A stretch of 23,567 bases of DNA, from IMG/VR virus record IMGVR_UViG_3300025093_000124, positions 1-23,567 of that record. The stretch is one strand, 5' to 3'. The translations under genes and the position numbers were made by a program. Below are positions 1 to 5,317 of the stretch, in pieces (position 1 is the stretch's first letter; the number at the start of each line of letters is the position of its first letter). A model generated the notes under the pieces. That model saw only the letters and a program-made list of their open reading frames with translations, was not told the origin of the DNA and made no database searches. Origin of the DNA: a virus.

Positions 1-35
1 TATTGGCATCCATCACTGGAAAGGTAATTGAAACA

Positions 36-386
36 ATGAAACTACTACCGCAAGAACTAAACGCCGTTGCGCCTGGGCTTTATCCTAAACCAGAGGAAGC
101 GCCAAAGCCCTCGCCTAAAATCAAAGGCCATAGGGCCACCCGCAACATCGTGGTGGATTGGCCAGCCATCACCACACAAAAGCACCAAGCGCATTGGGAA
201 GCCTGGGAGAGCGCCTATATTGCCCTGTTAGCTAACGATATGGTTAGCTTCCAAGAAATAACAACACGGTTGCGCCCACTAACAAGAAAAACGGGCCGAC
301 CAGATCGGGATAAAAACGCAATAACTTCCAGACTAAATCTATTGGGAAAAAAACATGGTAAAAAAACTAAAACAACTGTTCTGTAA
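36..386 (+). CDS. Hypothetical early-region protein (116 aa)
   Basis: I do not recognise this protein. The reading frame is open to the window edge (a TTG lies at 3), but I place the start at the ATG at 36 because a GGAAAGG ribosome site lies 11 bases upstream. The N-terminal third is rich in proline and lysine (residues about 17-30) and looks disordered. The rest is charged and probably helical, with a Trp-rich patch (HWEAWESAY) and a very basic C-terminus. A basic C-terminal half would suit nucleic-acid contact, but that is inference. The 3' end overlaps the next gene by 32 bases in another frame, which supports both being real parts of a compact operon that leads into dUTPase. Confidence 0.6.
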   Translation: MKLLPQELNAVAPGLYPKPEEAPKPSPKIKGHRATRNIVVDWPAITTQKHQAHWEAWESAYIALLANDMVSFQEITTRLRPLTRKTGRPDRDKNAITSRLNLLGKKHGKKTKTTVL

Positions 387-498
387 ACATAATTGGGAAA
401 AGCGCCCTGGCATCATTCTAATATATAGGGAGTGCCCAAAATGCGGGCGAGTAGAATTCAAACACAAACATAAACAGGAAAGGTACAGACCGATATGA
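355..498 (+). CDS. Small zinc-ribbon-like protein (47 aa)
   Basis: This 47-codon gene starts at an ATG inside the 3' end of the upstream gene and stops in an ATGA overlap with dUTPase, so it is probably translationally coupled to both. The sequence shows a Cys-Lys-His near the N-terminus (C10, H12) followed by W14, then a C-P-K-C pair at C27 and C30. That is the layout expected of a four-ligand zinc-binding knuckle. The C-terminus is strongly basic (K, H, R). Small proteins with a CKH...CxxC layout are common in phage early regions, usually without a known function. Nucleic-acid binding is plausible but unproven. The conserved-looking cysteine spacing and tight packing make a chance ORF unlikely. 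Confidence 0.65.
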   Translation: MVKKLKQLFCKHNWEKRPGIILIYRECPKCGRVEFKHKHKQERYRPI

Positions 499-914
499 TT
501 AGCTTCAAACGATTAACTGAATCCGCAACGATCCCCAAACGTGCAACTGAAGGGAGCGCAGGATTTGACTTGTACTTCAGTGAAAGCAAGCCGGTTGTCA
601 TCCCTGCTGGTATGCGTGTGACTCTCTCAACTGGTATCGCTTGCAAGATACCAACGTGCTTCTGTGGTCAAATCTGGCCCCGAAGTGGCTTGGCTAGTCG
701 TGGTATTGATGTCTTAGGTGGTCTTATAGACTGCGACTATCGTGGAGAAATTAAGGTGATGTTAATAAACCACAGCCCGAACATGATCACGATTGATCCA
801 GGCGAGCGTATAGCGCAATTAGTTGTGAGTGTCTTTCTGGAAGATGCTCAAGAAGTTGAACACTTGGATGATACCGAGCGTGGTGCAGGTGGATTTGGGA
901 GTACAGGGAAATGA
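495..914 (+). CDS. dut: dUTP diphosphatase (dUTPase)
   Basis: Trimeric dUTPase, which hydrolyses dUTP to dUMP and pyrophosphate. It keeps uracil out of newly made phage DNA and supplies dUMP for dTTP synthesis in the host cytoplasm. All five family motifs are present in order: AGFDLY (22-27), PRSGLA (62-67), the GLIDCDYRGE motif (76-85) with the catalytic Asp and the Tyr that stacks on the base, PGERIAQL (102-109), and the Gly-rich C-terminal arm RGAGGFGSTG (129-138) that closes over the phosphates. The length of 139 aa is normal for a single-domain enzyme, so it appears intact. The start is the ATG overlapping the stop of the zinc-ribbon gene, and the end overlaps the next ATG in the same ATGA manner. 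Its place in a short plus-strand operon opposite to the virion genes fits early or middle expression. Confidence 0.97.
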   Translation: MISFKRLTESATIPKRATEGSAGFDLYFSESKPVVIPAGMRVTLSTGIACKIPTCFCGQIWPRSGLASRGIDVLGGLIDCDYRGEIKVMLINHSPNMITIDPGERIAQLVVSVFLEDAQEVEHLDDTERGAGGFGSTGK

Positions 915-1075
915 ATAAATTCACAATAGCGCAATATTGCCTAGTCATCTTGATCGGGCTTTCTGCGGCCTATGCTGCCGCGTCAAAATTTAACGACCTA
1001 TTGGTGCTGGTAACAACGTTATGGAGTATGGTTTTTTTTATTACGCTCCACATCGACGATAGAATTAAAAAATGA
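911..1075 (+). CDS. Small two-helix membrane protein (54 aa)
   Basis: This 54-codon gene starts in an ATGA overlap with dUTPase and ends in another with the next small ORF. The product has two hydrophobic segments, about residues 8-26 and 29-47, and ends in a charged tail (HIDDRIKK). It is therefore predicted to be a helical hairpin in the inner membrane. There is no recognisable family motif. Its location in the early/middle operon, away from both lysis clusters, argues against a classical holin. Small membrane proteins in this position may alter host membrane physiology, but nothing in the sequence proves that. The case for a real gene rests on the paired overlaps and the clear hydrophobic pattern. 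Confidence 0.6.
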   Translation: MNKFTIAQYCLVILIGLSAAYAAASKFNDLLVLVTTLWSMVFFITLHIDDRIKK

Positions 1076-1119
1076 AACCATTTGATTTAGAAAAAACAAA
1101 AGCGGGGTGGAAAGAATGA
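1072..1119 (+). pseudogene. 15-codon ORF, likely truncated remnant of a phage MKPFDLE-type protein
   Basis: An ATG overlapping the stop of the membrane peptide opens a frame reading MKPFDLEKTKAGWKE and then a stop that overlaps the next ATG. The opening residues resemble the start of a widespread family of small phage proteins beginning M(K/N)PFDLE..AKAG, which normally continue well beyond this point; that resemblance is from memory. I infer that the body of such a gene was deleted, leaving a leader-sized frame. It could still be translated as a coupling peptide, because both of its ends are ATGA overlaps. Confidence 0.35.
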
Positions 1120-1316
1120 TTCAGCACAAAGTATCTGAATACCTAAAACGCAATGGCCCTGCTGTTGCGCGTTATATTCAAGACTTGAAAGCAGTGTGGG
1201 GTGATATGAGCGAGGCGGATAAACGCGAGGCCCGTAATATTGTGACTACCGCACTCCATTATGATCAAGTTAAAGACCGGATCGCCTGGACTAATTTTTT
1301 AAATTGTGTTTCTTAA
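1116..1316 (+). CDS. Hypothetical protein, last gene of plus-strand operon (66 aa)
   Basis: Unrecognised. I chose the ATG at 1116 over the in-frame GTG at 1107. The ATG overlaps the preceding stop as ATGA, the pattern used throughout this operon, and a GGGGTGG purine stretch lies about 6 bases upstream. The product is mostly helical and charged, without membrane segments or cysteine motifs, and looks like a small soluble protein. Its stop (TAA 1314-1316) shares the palindrome TTAA with the stop of the opposing gene, so the two genes converge with a 4-base overlap. A plus-strand terminator follows immediately. Confidence 0.6.
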   Translation: MIQHKVSEYLKRNGPAVARYIQDLKAVWGDMSEADKREARNIVTTALHYDQVKDRIAWTNFLNCVS

Positions 1317-1582
1317 TCTTTAGCGGCTCTCGGTCGGGCCGCGTCTTTTTTAAGAATTTCAATCTCTAACTGGGATTTCTTAATGTCTAGCAACCCTTTG
1401 CGCACATGAAAAACAATTAAAACACTGGTAAGACATATACCAATTAATGATGCGAACTTTCCGATATCATCAGGTATGACATCGAACCACGTGCTAAGTC
1501 CTGTTCCTGTCGTTGCTCCGCCCGCTATAGCTGCGGCTTTTACGCTCGTTGCATGTTGAACTAACTGATCTTGAATACTCAT
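1313..1582 (-). CDS. Holin-like small membrane protein (89 aa)
   Basis: Probable phage holin or holin-like protein. The sequence has an Ala/Gly-rich weakly hydrophobic stretch (about 16-31) and a strong transmembrane segment (about 41-60, running through LIGICLTSVLIVFHV). A charged helical tail (KKSQLEIEILKK) and a basic end follow. This size and layout (short N-terminus, one or two helices, charged C-terminus) match class II holins of the T7/lambdoid type. Its ATG overlaps the stop of the upstream membrane protein (ATGA). The alternative, an inner-membrane spanin-like protein with a short coiled coil, is less likely because the periplasmic part would be very short. It is the last gene of a three-gene minus-strand cluster and converges on the dUTPase operon. 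Confidence 0.65.
   Translation of the reverse strand: MSIQDQLVQHATSVKAAAIAGGATTGTGLSTWFDVIPDDIGKFASLIGICLTSVLIVFHVRKGLLDIKKSQLEIEILKKDAARPRAAKD
1323..1351 (+). terminator. Intrinsic terminator of the plus-strand operon, inside the opposing gene
   Basis: GCGGCTC (1323-1329) pairs with GGGCCGC (1336-1342) as seven pairs including one G-U, around a six-base loop. It is followed by GTCTTTTTT (1343-1351). This is a standard rho-independent terminator for plus-strand transcription, placed 7 bases after the stop at 1316. The bases also encode the basic C-terminus of the minus-strand holin-like gene. Read on the minus strand there is no T-run after the hairpin, so it should act in one direction only. 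Confidence 0.8.
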
Positions 1583-2010
1583 TTTTTAGCCTGCATTGTA
1601 TGATGAAAAATACGCCATGGCTTACTATCAGTATAAAGATTAAAACCACCGCGATAAAGTCCAGCACGCGTCCCACTCCCCCGATCCATTGTTATTACAA
1701 ATGCTGCAACTATGTACAGTATACAACAAGTGTAGTTATATATCGTCGGTGGCATGTACAAATACCACACCATATAACCAAACATATTAAGCACTATACT
1801 AATTAAGCATATTACCTGTACAACAATTGAACGACTGCTGAGAAGTAACGTTAAGTAAGCAAAAAAAGCGGCTGAGCCGTAATATAAAAAACCATCCAAG
1901 TGGGCTAGAAAAGTGGAGTGCAGGAAACTGGCAGCAACAAATAACAGGCCGCACGCATTGCGAGCCAGTAGTGACGCTAAGGTAAGCGCAATGAGCGCAG
2001 AGGTAATCAC
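1579..2010 (-). CDS. Multi-helix membrane protein (143 aa), GTG start
   Basis: Unrecognised integral membrane protein. About four hydrophobic segments can be seen, at roughly residues 2-28, 39-57, 61-84 and 88-108. A polar C-terminal tail (about 110-143) with Arg, Lys and His would be cytoplasmic. The start is a GTG overlapping the stop of the 35-residue peptide gene (GTGA), and the end overlaps the holin-like gene, so all three are probably translated as a unit. Being next to a holin-like gene suggests a role in lysis timing, superinfection or membrane remodelling, but no motif supports any of these. The C-terminal part is read from the same DNA as several spurious frames, none of which has its own ribosome site. 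Confidence 0.6.
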   Translation of the reverse strand: MITSALIALTLASLLARNACGLLFVAASFLHSTFLAHLDGFLYYGSAAFFAYLTLLLSSRSIVVQVICLISIVLNMFGYMVWYLYMPPTIYNYTCCILYIVAAFVITMDRGSGTRAGLYRGGFNLYTDSKPWRIFHHTMQAKK

Positions 2011-2114
2011 GGTCTACGGGGGCGTTTTGGTTTTGTATTTGGGGTTTTCTTAGGTTTGCTTTTTGGTTTAGCTTTGCGCTGCTTGCCGTAACCGCCGACT
2101 ATTTTTAGAAACAT
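2007..2114 (-). CDS. Lys/Pro/Arg-rich basic peptide (35 aa)
   Basis: A 35-codon gene with a good ribosome site (TAAGGTG, about 6 bases before the ATG at 2114). After a short hydrophobic start (MFLKIVGGYG), nearly every residue is Lys, Arg, Pro, Thr or Asn, in KPK-type repeats. The product is strongly cationic and certainly unstructured alone. It ends in a GTGA overlap with the membrane protein gene. Possible roles are contact with nucleic acid or with anionic lipid or teichoic-like polymers during lysis, or simply a coupling leader. The sequence cannot decide between these. Confidence 0.55.
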   Translation of the reverse strand: MFLKIVGGYGKQRKAKPKSKPKKTPNTKPKRPRRP

Positions 2115-2134
2115 ATAAGCACCTTACTTTACAC

Positions 2135-2170
2135 AAAAAAAAGGCGTGTCCTTTGGGATTAAACACGCCT
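2135..2170 (-). terminator. Intrinsic terminator after the late operon
   Basis: Read on the minus strand, AGGCGTGT (2170-2163) pairs perfectly with ACACGCCT (2149-2142) around a 13-base loop and is followed by a T-run (2142-2135). This is a rho-independent terminator 63 bases after the holin stop at 2233. Only 20 bases separate its T-run from the next start at 2114, leaving no room for a promoter, so some read-through into the small membrane cluster is likely. The stretch 2171-2232 holds nothing else I can identify. Confidence 0.85.
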
Positions 2171-2232
2171 ATCAAAAAACACAACGATTTGGATAACAAC
2201 AGGGTTTATTATACACAAGTTTCACCGTTTTA

Positions 2233-2628
2233 CTATTTTGCTTTCCCGGAAATTTTTTCAAAGGATCGCAAACCAGCTAGGCCCAGCATTGCCAGTACTA
2301 ATTCAAGCATAATATCTGTTGGCATTTGCGGCCCTGGCTCACCCGTTACCCATTGGATCACCGGATTGCCCACAAAGACAAACAACAACCCCAGCGCACA
2401 AACCCACCCCAGCGCCGGACGCCAGCCAGCCACAAACGCCGTTCTGTGTGACGCTTCAATCTTATTAAGCTCCACTTGTAGCTTGCCAGGCTCTTGCATT
2501 GCTTTCAGCTTTAGCAAGTCAGCCGCTTCGCGCTCTTCGTCACTCGTGACCAGTGAATCTATGCCTTTAAAAACGGCCTCAATCGGTTGAGCGGTTGCAC
2601 TTGTAAAGAACTTACTTAATAGACCCAT
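2233..2628 (-). CDS. Three-helix phage holin (131 aa)
   Basis: Resembles the three-helix holin family of tailed phages and gene-transfer agents (Holin_3TMs type). The first 60 residues are soluble and helical and include an acidic EEREAADLLKLKA stretch. They are followed by the conserved-looking HRTAFVAGWRPALGWVCALGLLFVFVGNPV region (about 61-91, helices one and two) and a third helix near the C-terminus (about 106-121). A holin would permeabilise the inner membrane so that the cytoplasmic endolysin can reach peptidoglycan. The gene overlaps the upstream M15 peptidase by 13 bases, making a classical endolysin-holin pair, and is the last gene before the late-operon terminator. The ATG at 2628 is the only sensible start. 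Confidence 0.85.
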   Translation of the reverse strand: MGLLSKFFTSATAQPIEAVFKGIDSLVTSDEEREAADLLKLKAMQEPGKLQVELNKIEASHRTAFVAGWRPALGWVCALGLLFVFVGNPVIQWVTGEPGPQMPTDIMLELVLAMLGLAGLRSFEKISGKAK

Positions 2629-3005
2629 GTCGGTACATCCTTCCTATCTGTTTCAGTCCAAGCGATATGAACAAAACCGCAATAAGCACCACCGGCAACA
2701 CGAGTCGCACCGTGACGCCCTGCTAAGACCTTGAGCTTAGTCTCTAGCGAGCGTTCACGGCAACGCACATCAACTGCCACGCATTGTTGGTGATCCCCTG
2801 GCTTGAGTTTGTTACGCTCGTTAGCATGATTCGGGCAACGACCACCGCTTGTGATTGTGATCGGCTGCCCTAGATCATCCCGCATAAGTTGAAGCTTATC
2901 TAAAACCCATGGGCGCACTGCCCGTTGGTCACAATCTTCGTGACCGCAGGTGCAGGCAAGTTTCGGGTCGGTTTCTAAATTGAAGTTTTTGGTTTTTATG
3001 GTCAT
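2616..3005 (-). CDS. M15A-type peptidase endolysin (129 aa)
   Basis: Zinc peptidase of the D-Ala-D-Ala carboxypeptidase/L,D-endopeptidase type (peptidase M15_3), expected to cut peptide cross-links of peptidoglycan at lysis. The zinc ligands fit His72 and Asp79 in GDHQQCVAVDV and His113 in GFVHIAW. The SGGRCPNHN-like loop (53-60) and the N-terminal CTCGHEDC cysteine cluster (18-25) are typical of phage members. There is no signal peptide or SAR segment, so release depends on the adjoining holin. I start at the ATG at 3005, which overlaps the tailspike stop as ATGA; the frame extends five residues upstream, but without a better signal. The length is normal for a single-domain phage lysin of this type. 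Confidence 0.88.
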   Translation of the reverse strand: MTIKTKNFNLETDPKLACTCGHEDCDQRAVRPWVLDKLQLMRDDLGQPITITSGGRCPNHANERNKLKPGDHQQCVAVDVRCRERSLETKLKVLAGRHGATRVAGGAYCGFVHIAWTETDRKDVPTWVY

Positions 3006-5317
3006 CCATCTACCCACCATTCAACATCAGATGTGTCAGATGAGTCAGTTGAAGTGATTACGATCTGATTCGCTGTTGCGACTCCTGTGAGTGCTCCAGG
3101 GTTAGAGTCGAACCCTACGCGCCGCAACTTAACCACCGAGTTATATAATGGCTCTATTGAGCGCTGAACAACATGTAATCCTGTCACCGTAGCCGTACCA
3201 GCGACAAGGGTGGCTATACCTCTAACTTTAGTGTTATCGGAAGATAAAATATTATCAATCATCCGTGGCGTGCGAGCGTTTGTGGGCATTGTCGCATTCG
3301 TAAAAAACATAGTGCTTCCACTACCAGATACATTATAATCCGGCATATAGCTGTTCTCTATCGTTACCTTCTCAAAGTCCGGTGGATTGCCACCTGATTC
3401 TTGACCTAGCATGAAAATACCGCCTGTAGCACCCCCCCGATCATTATACAGCCCAGATATTAATAACGGATGTGTTACTGATGGCGGGTACAGATCCATT
3501 GCTCTGCCAGATCCGCTAATCTTCAATCCCTTAACGGTGCCGTGGGAACCTGACCAATTTGCACCAGAACCACTTTGCGCATTATCTTTGCATTCCCCAC
3601 CTTCCACATCACAATCATAAGTGCCGAACCCTAAACCGTTTCTTTGATTCTGATACATTTGAGGGTTAATTACCCTAGAATTAAAACCATTTTCCCGACA
3701 TACTACACCATCAAAAGTGCTGTAAGCTGCTACAGGATTAGTTAGCGTTACACCATTAGAGCGCAGCTGAAAACCAGAATCCCCCGAATAGAACGAGCGG
3801 CAATCGTTAAAAAATATTTGTTGCCCTGTGTCATGTGTGTCGAAACCGGACTTGGTGCATCGATTCGCAGTCATACCCGTGGTAATAACATCGAACGGCT
3901 CCCCGTAATCCGAAGCATTTACGATTGATACCCCATGACGGACATCTATAGTACTTCCCTGATTAATACGAATACCTCTACACGGCCCATTAACCCCAAC
4001 CCCATACCACGCGATGACCTCAGCATAAATATTATCAATAGACGCATTTACGCAGCTATCAATAAGGATTGCGTTTTTCCCTGCATCGGTTATCTCATCT
4101 TCAATAATTGTAGGGTTTTTAGATCCGTATATTTTTGGATTTGTTATTTCTAGATTGGCACAGTATTTACTTTGAATGCCAATAGTGATTAATGTTGTGA
4201 AATCCTCCTTATTGATCTGCGGGTTTTGAATGGAAATATTTTCCAGCATTGTAGCCTTTCCCGCTTTCGCTGTATCTGCTGTTAACATATCATAAGGAAC
4301 CGGCGCATCTATTTCATAAGTTGAGCCTGTGATTTTTATTACTTTACCAATCCACGCAAACTTACCGTTTAAAGCATTTGTACCAGGGAAAAGGGCTTCA
4401 CTTCTTATTTCTACCCAATCACCAACAGCAACGCCTGTGATGCTTGTTGTTGCTGTGAAAGCAGCGTCACCTTCATTCATGTCTGCTGATAAACTTACAT
4501 AACTGGACGGCTCAGAGCCTAGCGCTTGTATAGCAATGCCTGGGCTTGTCGGTTCAATAAACCCCCCATCTTCAAAAACAAGATTAAAGTTAGATTTCAG
4601 CACAATCGGAGCGCTAAACTTAAAATAATCATCAATGATGACGGCACTACCAAACAAGATGGCATTATTGATTTCAGTGACAGAATCACTGCCAGGGATA
4701 GCACCAAACATGTGCACATCAATTACCTGATCTTCCGATAATACCCACTCTACCCCATCACCATCCCACACATAGCCCGCTTGGGTACCTGTGCCTATGG
4801 TGCTAACTGCCACTGGGCTTCCTACTGTAGGCGCTGTGTTAGTGCCGCCCGTTCTGTGGCGTCTGTGTCCACCCTTCGGGCCTGCTGTAGATGGGTATGT
4901 GATCTCGTAATAAGATTCTATTTCAATGATATTAAACGAATCGTTACCCGTAGAATCACGCAAAGCTGCAACGGATGTGTATTGTTTATCTAGGCTTTCA
5001 GTTGATAAATTATCAATAACCCATACCGCGCTACCGGTAGAGTCCGCATCCGCGTCAGTAGCGTTTGTGTAAAGCACCAACTTATAATCGCGATCTATGT
5101 GCGGAATAAAAGGATCATCCGAACCGTTAACCGCCCAGCCGTTCGAATCTACTTTACATTTATCTAGCGTGGTCACACCGCTGGAAGTTGTCGCCATGGA
5201 AATGGGCGTAGTAGTGCCGGCCGCGTAAAACTTCAAATAATAATCAGCCGCCGCCGCGCCACCCGCGTTCTTTGAAAACTGTAAAGCCGAACCGCTGATA
5301 GGTACCCAATTTGCCAT
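3002..5317 (-). CDS. Tailspike with head-binding domain and right-handed beta-helix (771 aa)
   Basis: Receptor-binding tailspike, probably a trimer that binds and perhaps cleaves host surface polysaccharide. Residues 1-110 resemble the podovirus head-binding domain (VPISGSALQFSKNAGG, then YYLKFYAAGTTTP and DPFIPHIDRDYKLVLY). A neck follows (about 111-200), with the YTSVAALRD and GGHRRHRTGGTN stretches. The helix entry is at about 201-220 (VHMFGAIPGSDSVTEINNAI). From about 220 to 680 the sequence is Asn/Gly/Ser-rich with short repeating beta-strands, as in pectate-lyase-like parallel beta-helices. The last 70 residues may be a trimerising cap. No catalytic residues can be assigned by eye. It lies just after the gp16-like gene (TAATG overlap), as gp9 lies after gp16 in P22. 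AGGGG precedes the ATG by about 7 bases. Confidence 0.88.
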   Translation of the reverse strand: MANWVPISGSALQFSKNAGGAAAADYYLKFYAAGTTTPISMATTSSGVTTLDKCKVDSNGWAVNGSDDPFIPHIDRDYKLVLYTNATDADADSTGSAVWVIDNLSTESLDKQYTSVAALRDSTGNDSFNIIEIESYYEITYPSTAGPKGGHRRHRTGGTNTAPTVGSPVAVSTIGTGTQAGYVWDGDGVEWVLSEDQVIDVHMFGAIPGSDSVTEINNAILFGSAVIIDDYFKFSAPIVLKSNFNLVFEDGGFIEPTSPGIAIQALGSEPSSYVSLSADMNEGDAAFTATTSITGVAVGDWVEIRSEALFPGTNALNGKFAWIGKVIKITGSTYEIDAPVPYDMLTADTAKAGKATMLENISIQNPQINKEDFTTLITIGIQSKYCANLEITNPKIYGSKNPTIIEDEITDAGKNAILIDSCVNASIDNIYAEVIAWYGVGVNGPCRGIRINQGSTIDVRHGVSIVNASDYGEPFDVITTGMTANRCTKSGFDTHDTGQQIFFNDCRSFYSGDSGFQLRSNGVTLTNPVAAYSTFDGVVCRENGFNSRVINPQMYQNQRNGLGFGTYDCDVEGGECKDNAQSGSGANWSGSHGTVKGLKISGSGRAMDLYPPSVTHPLLISGLYNDRGGATGGIFMLGQESGGNPPDFEKVTIENSYMPDYNVSGSGSTMFFTNATMPTNARTPRMIDNILSSDNTKVRGIATLVAGTATVTGLHVVQRSIEPLYNSVVKLRRVGFDSNPGALTGVATANQIVITSTDSSDTSDVEWWVDG

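Noticed and set aside
1-31. Possible 3' ends of an upstream gene in frames ending at 27 or 31
   Set aside because: Only eight or nine codons are visible in either frame, so the real one cannot be chosen.
1494-1806. Short frames on both strands across the membrane-protein gene
   Set aside because: Each lacks a ribosome site and conflicts with the three-gene chain joined by GTGA and ATGA overlaps.
2153-2590. Plus-strand frame of 145 codons over the holin gene
   Set aside because: Begins within the terminator and is antisense to a recognised three-helix holin.
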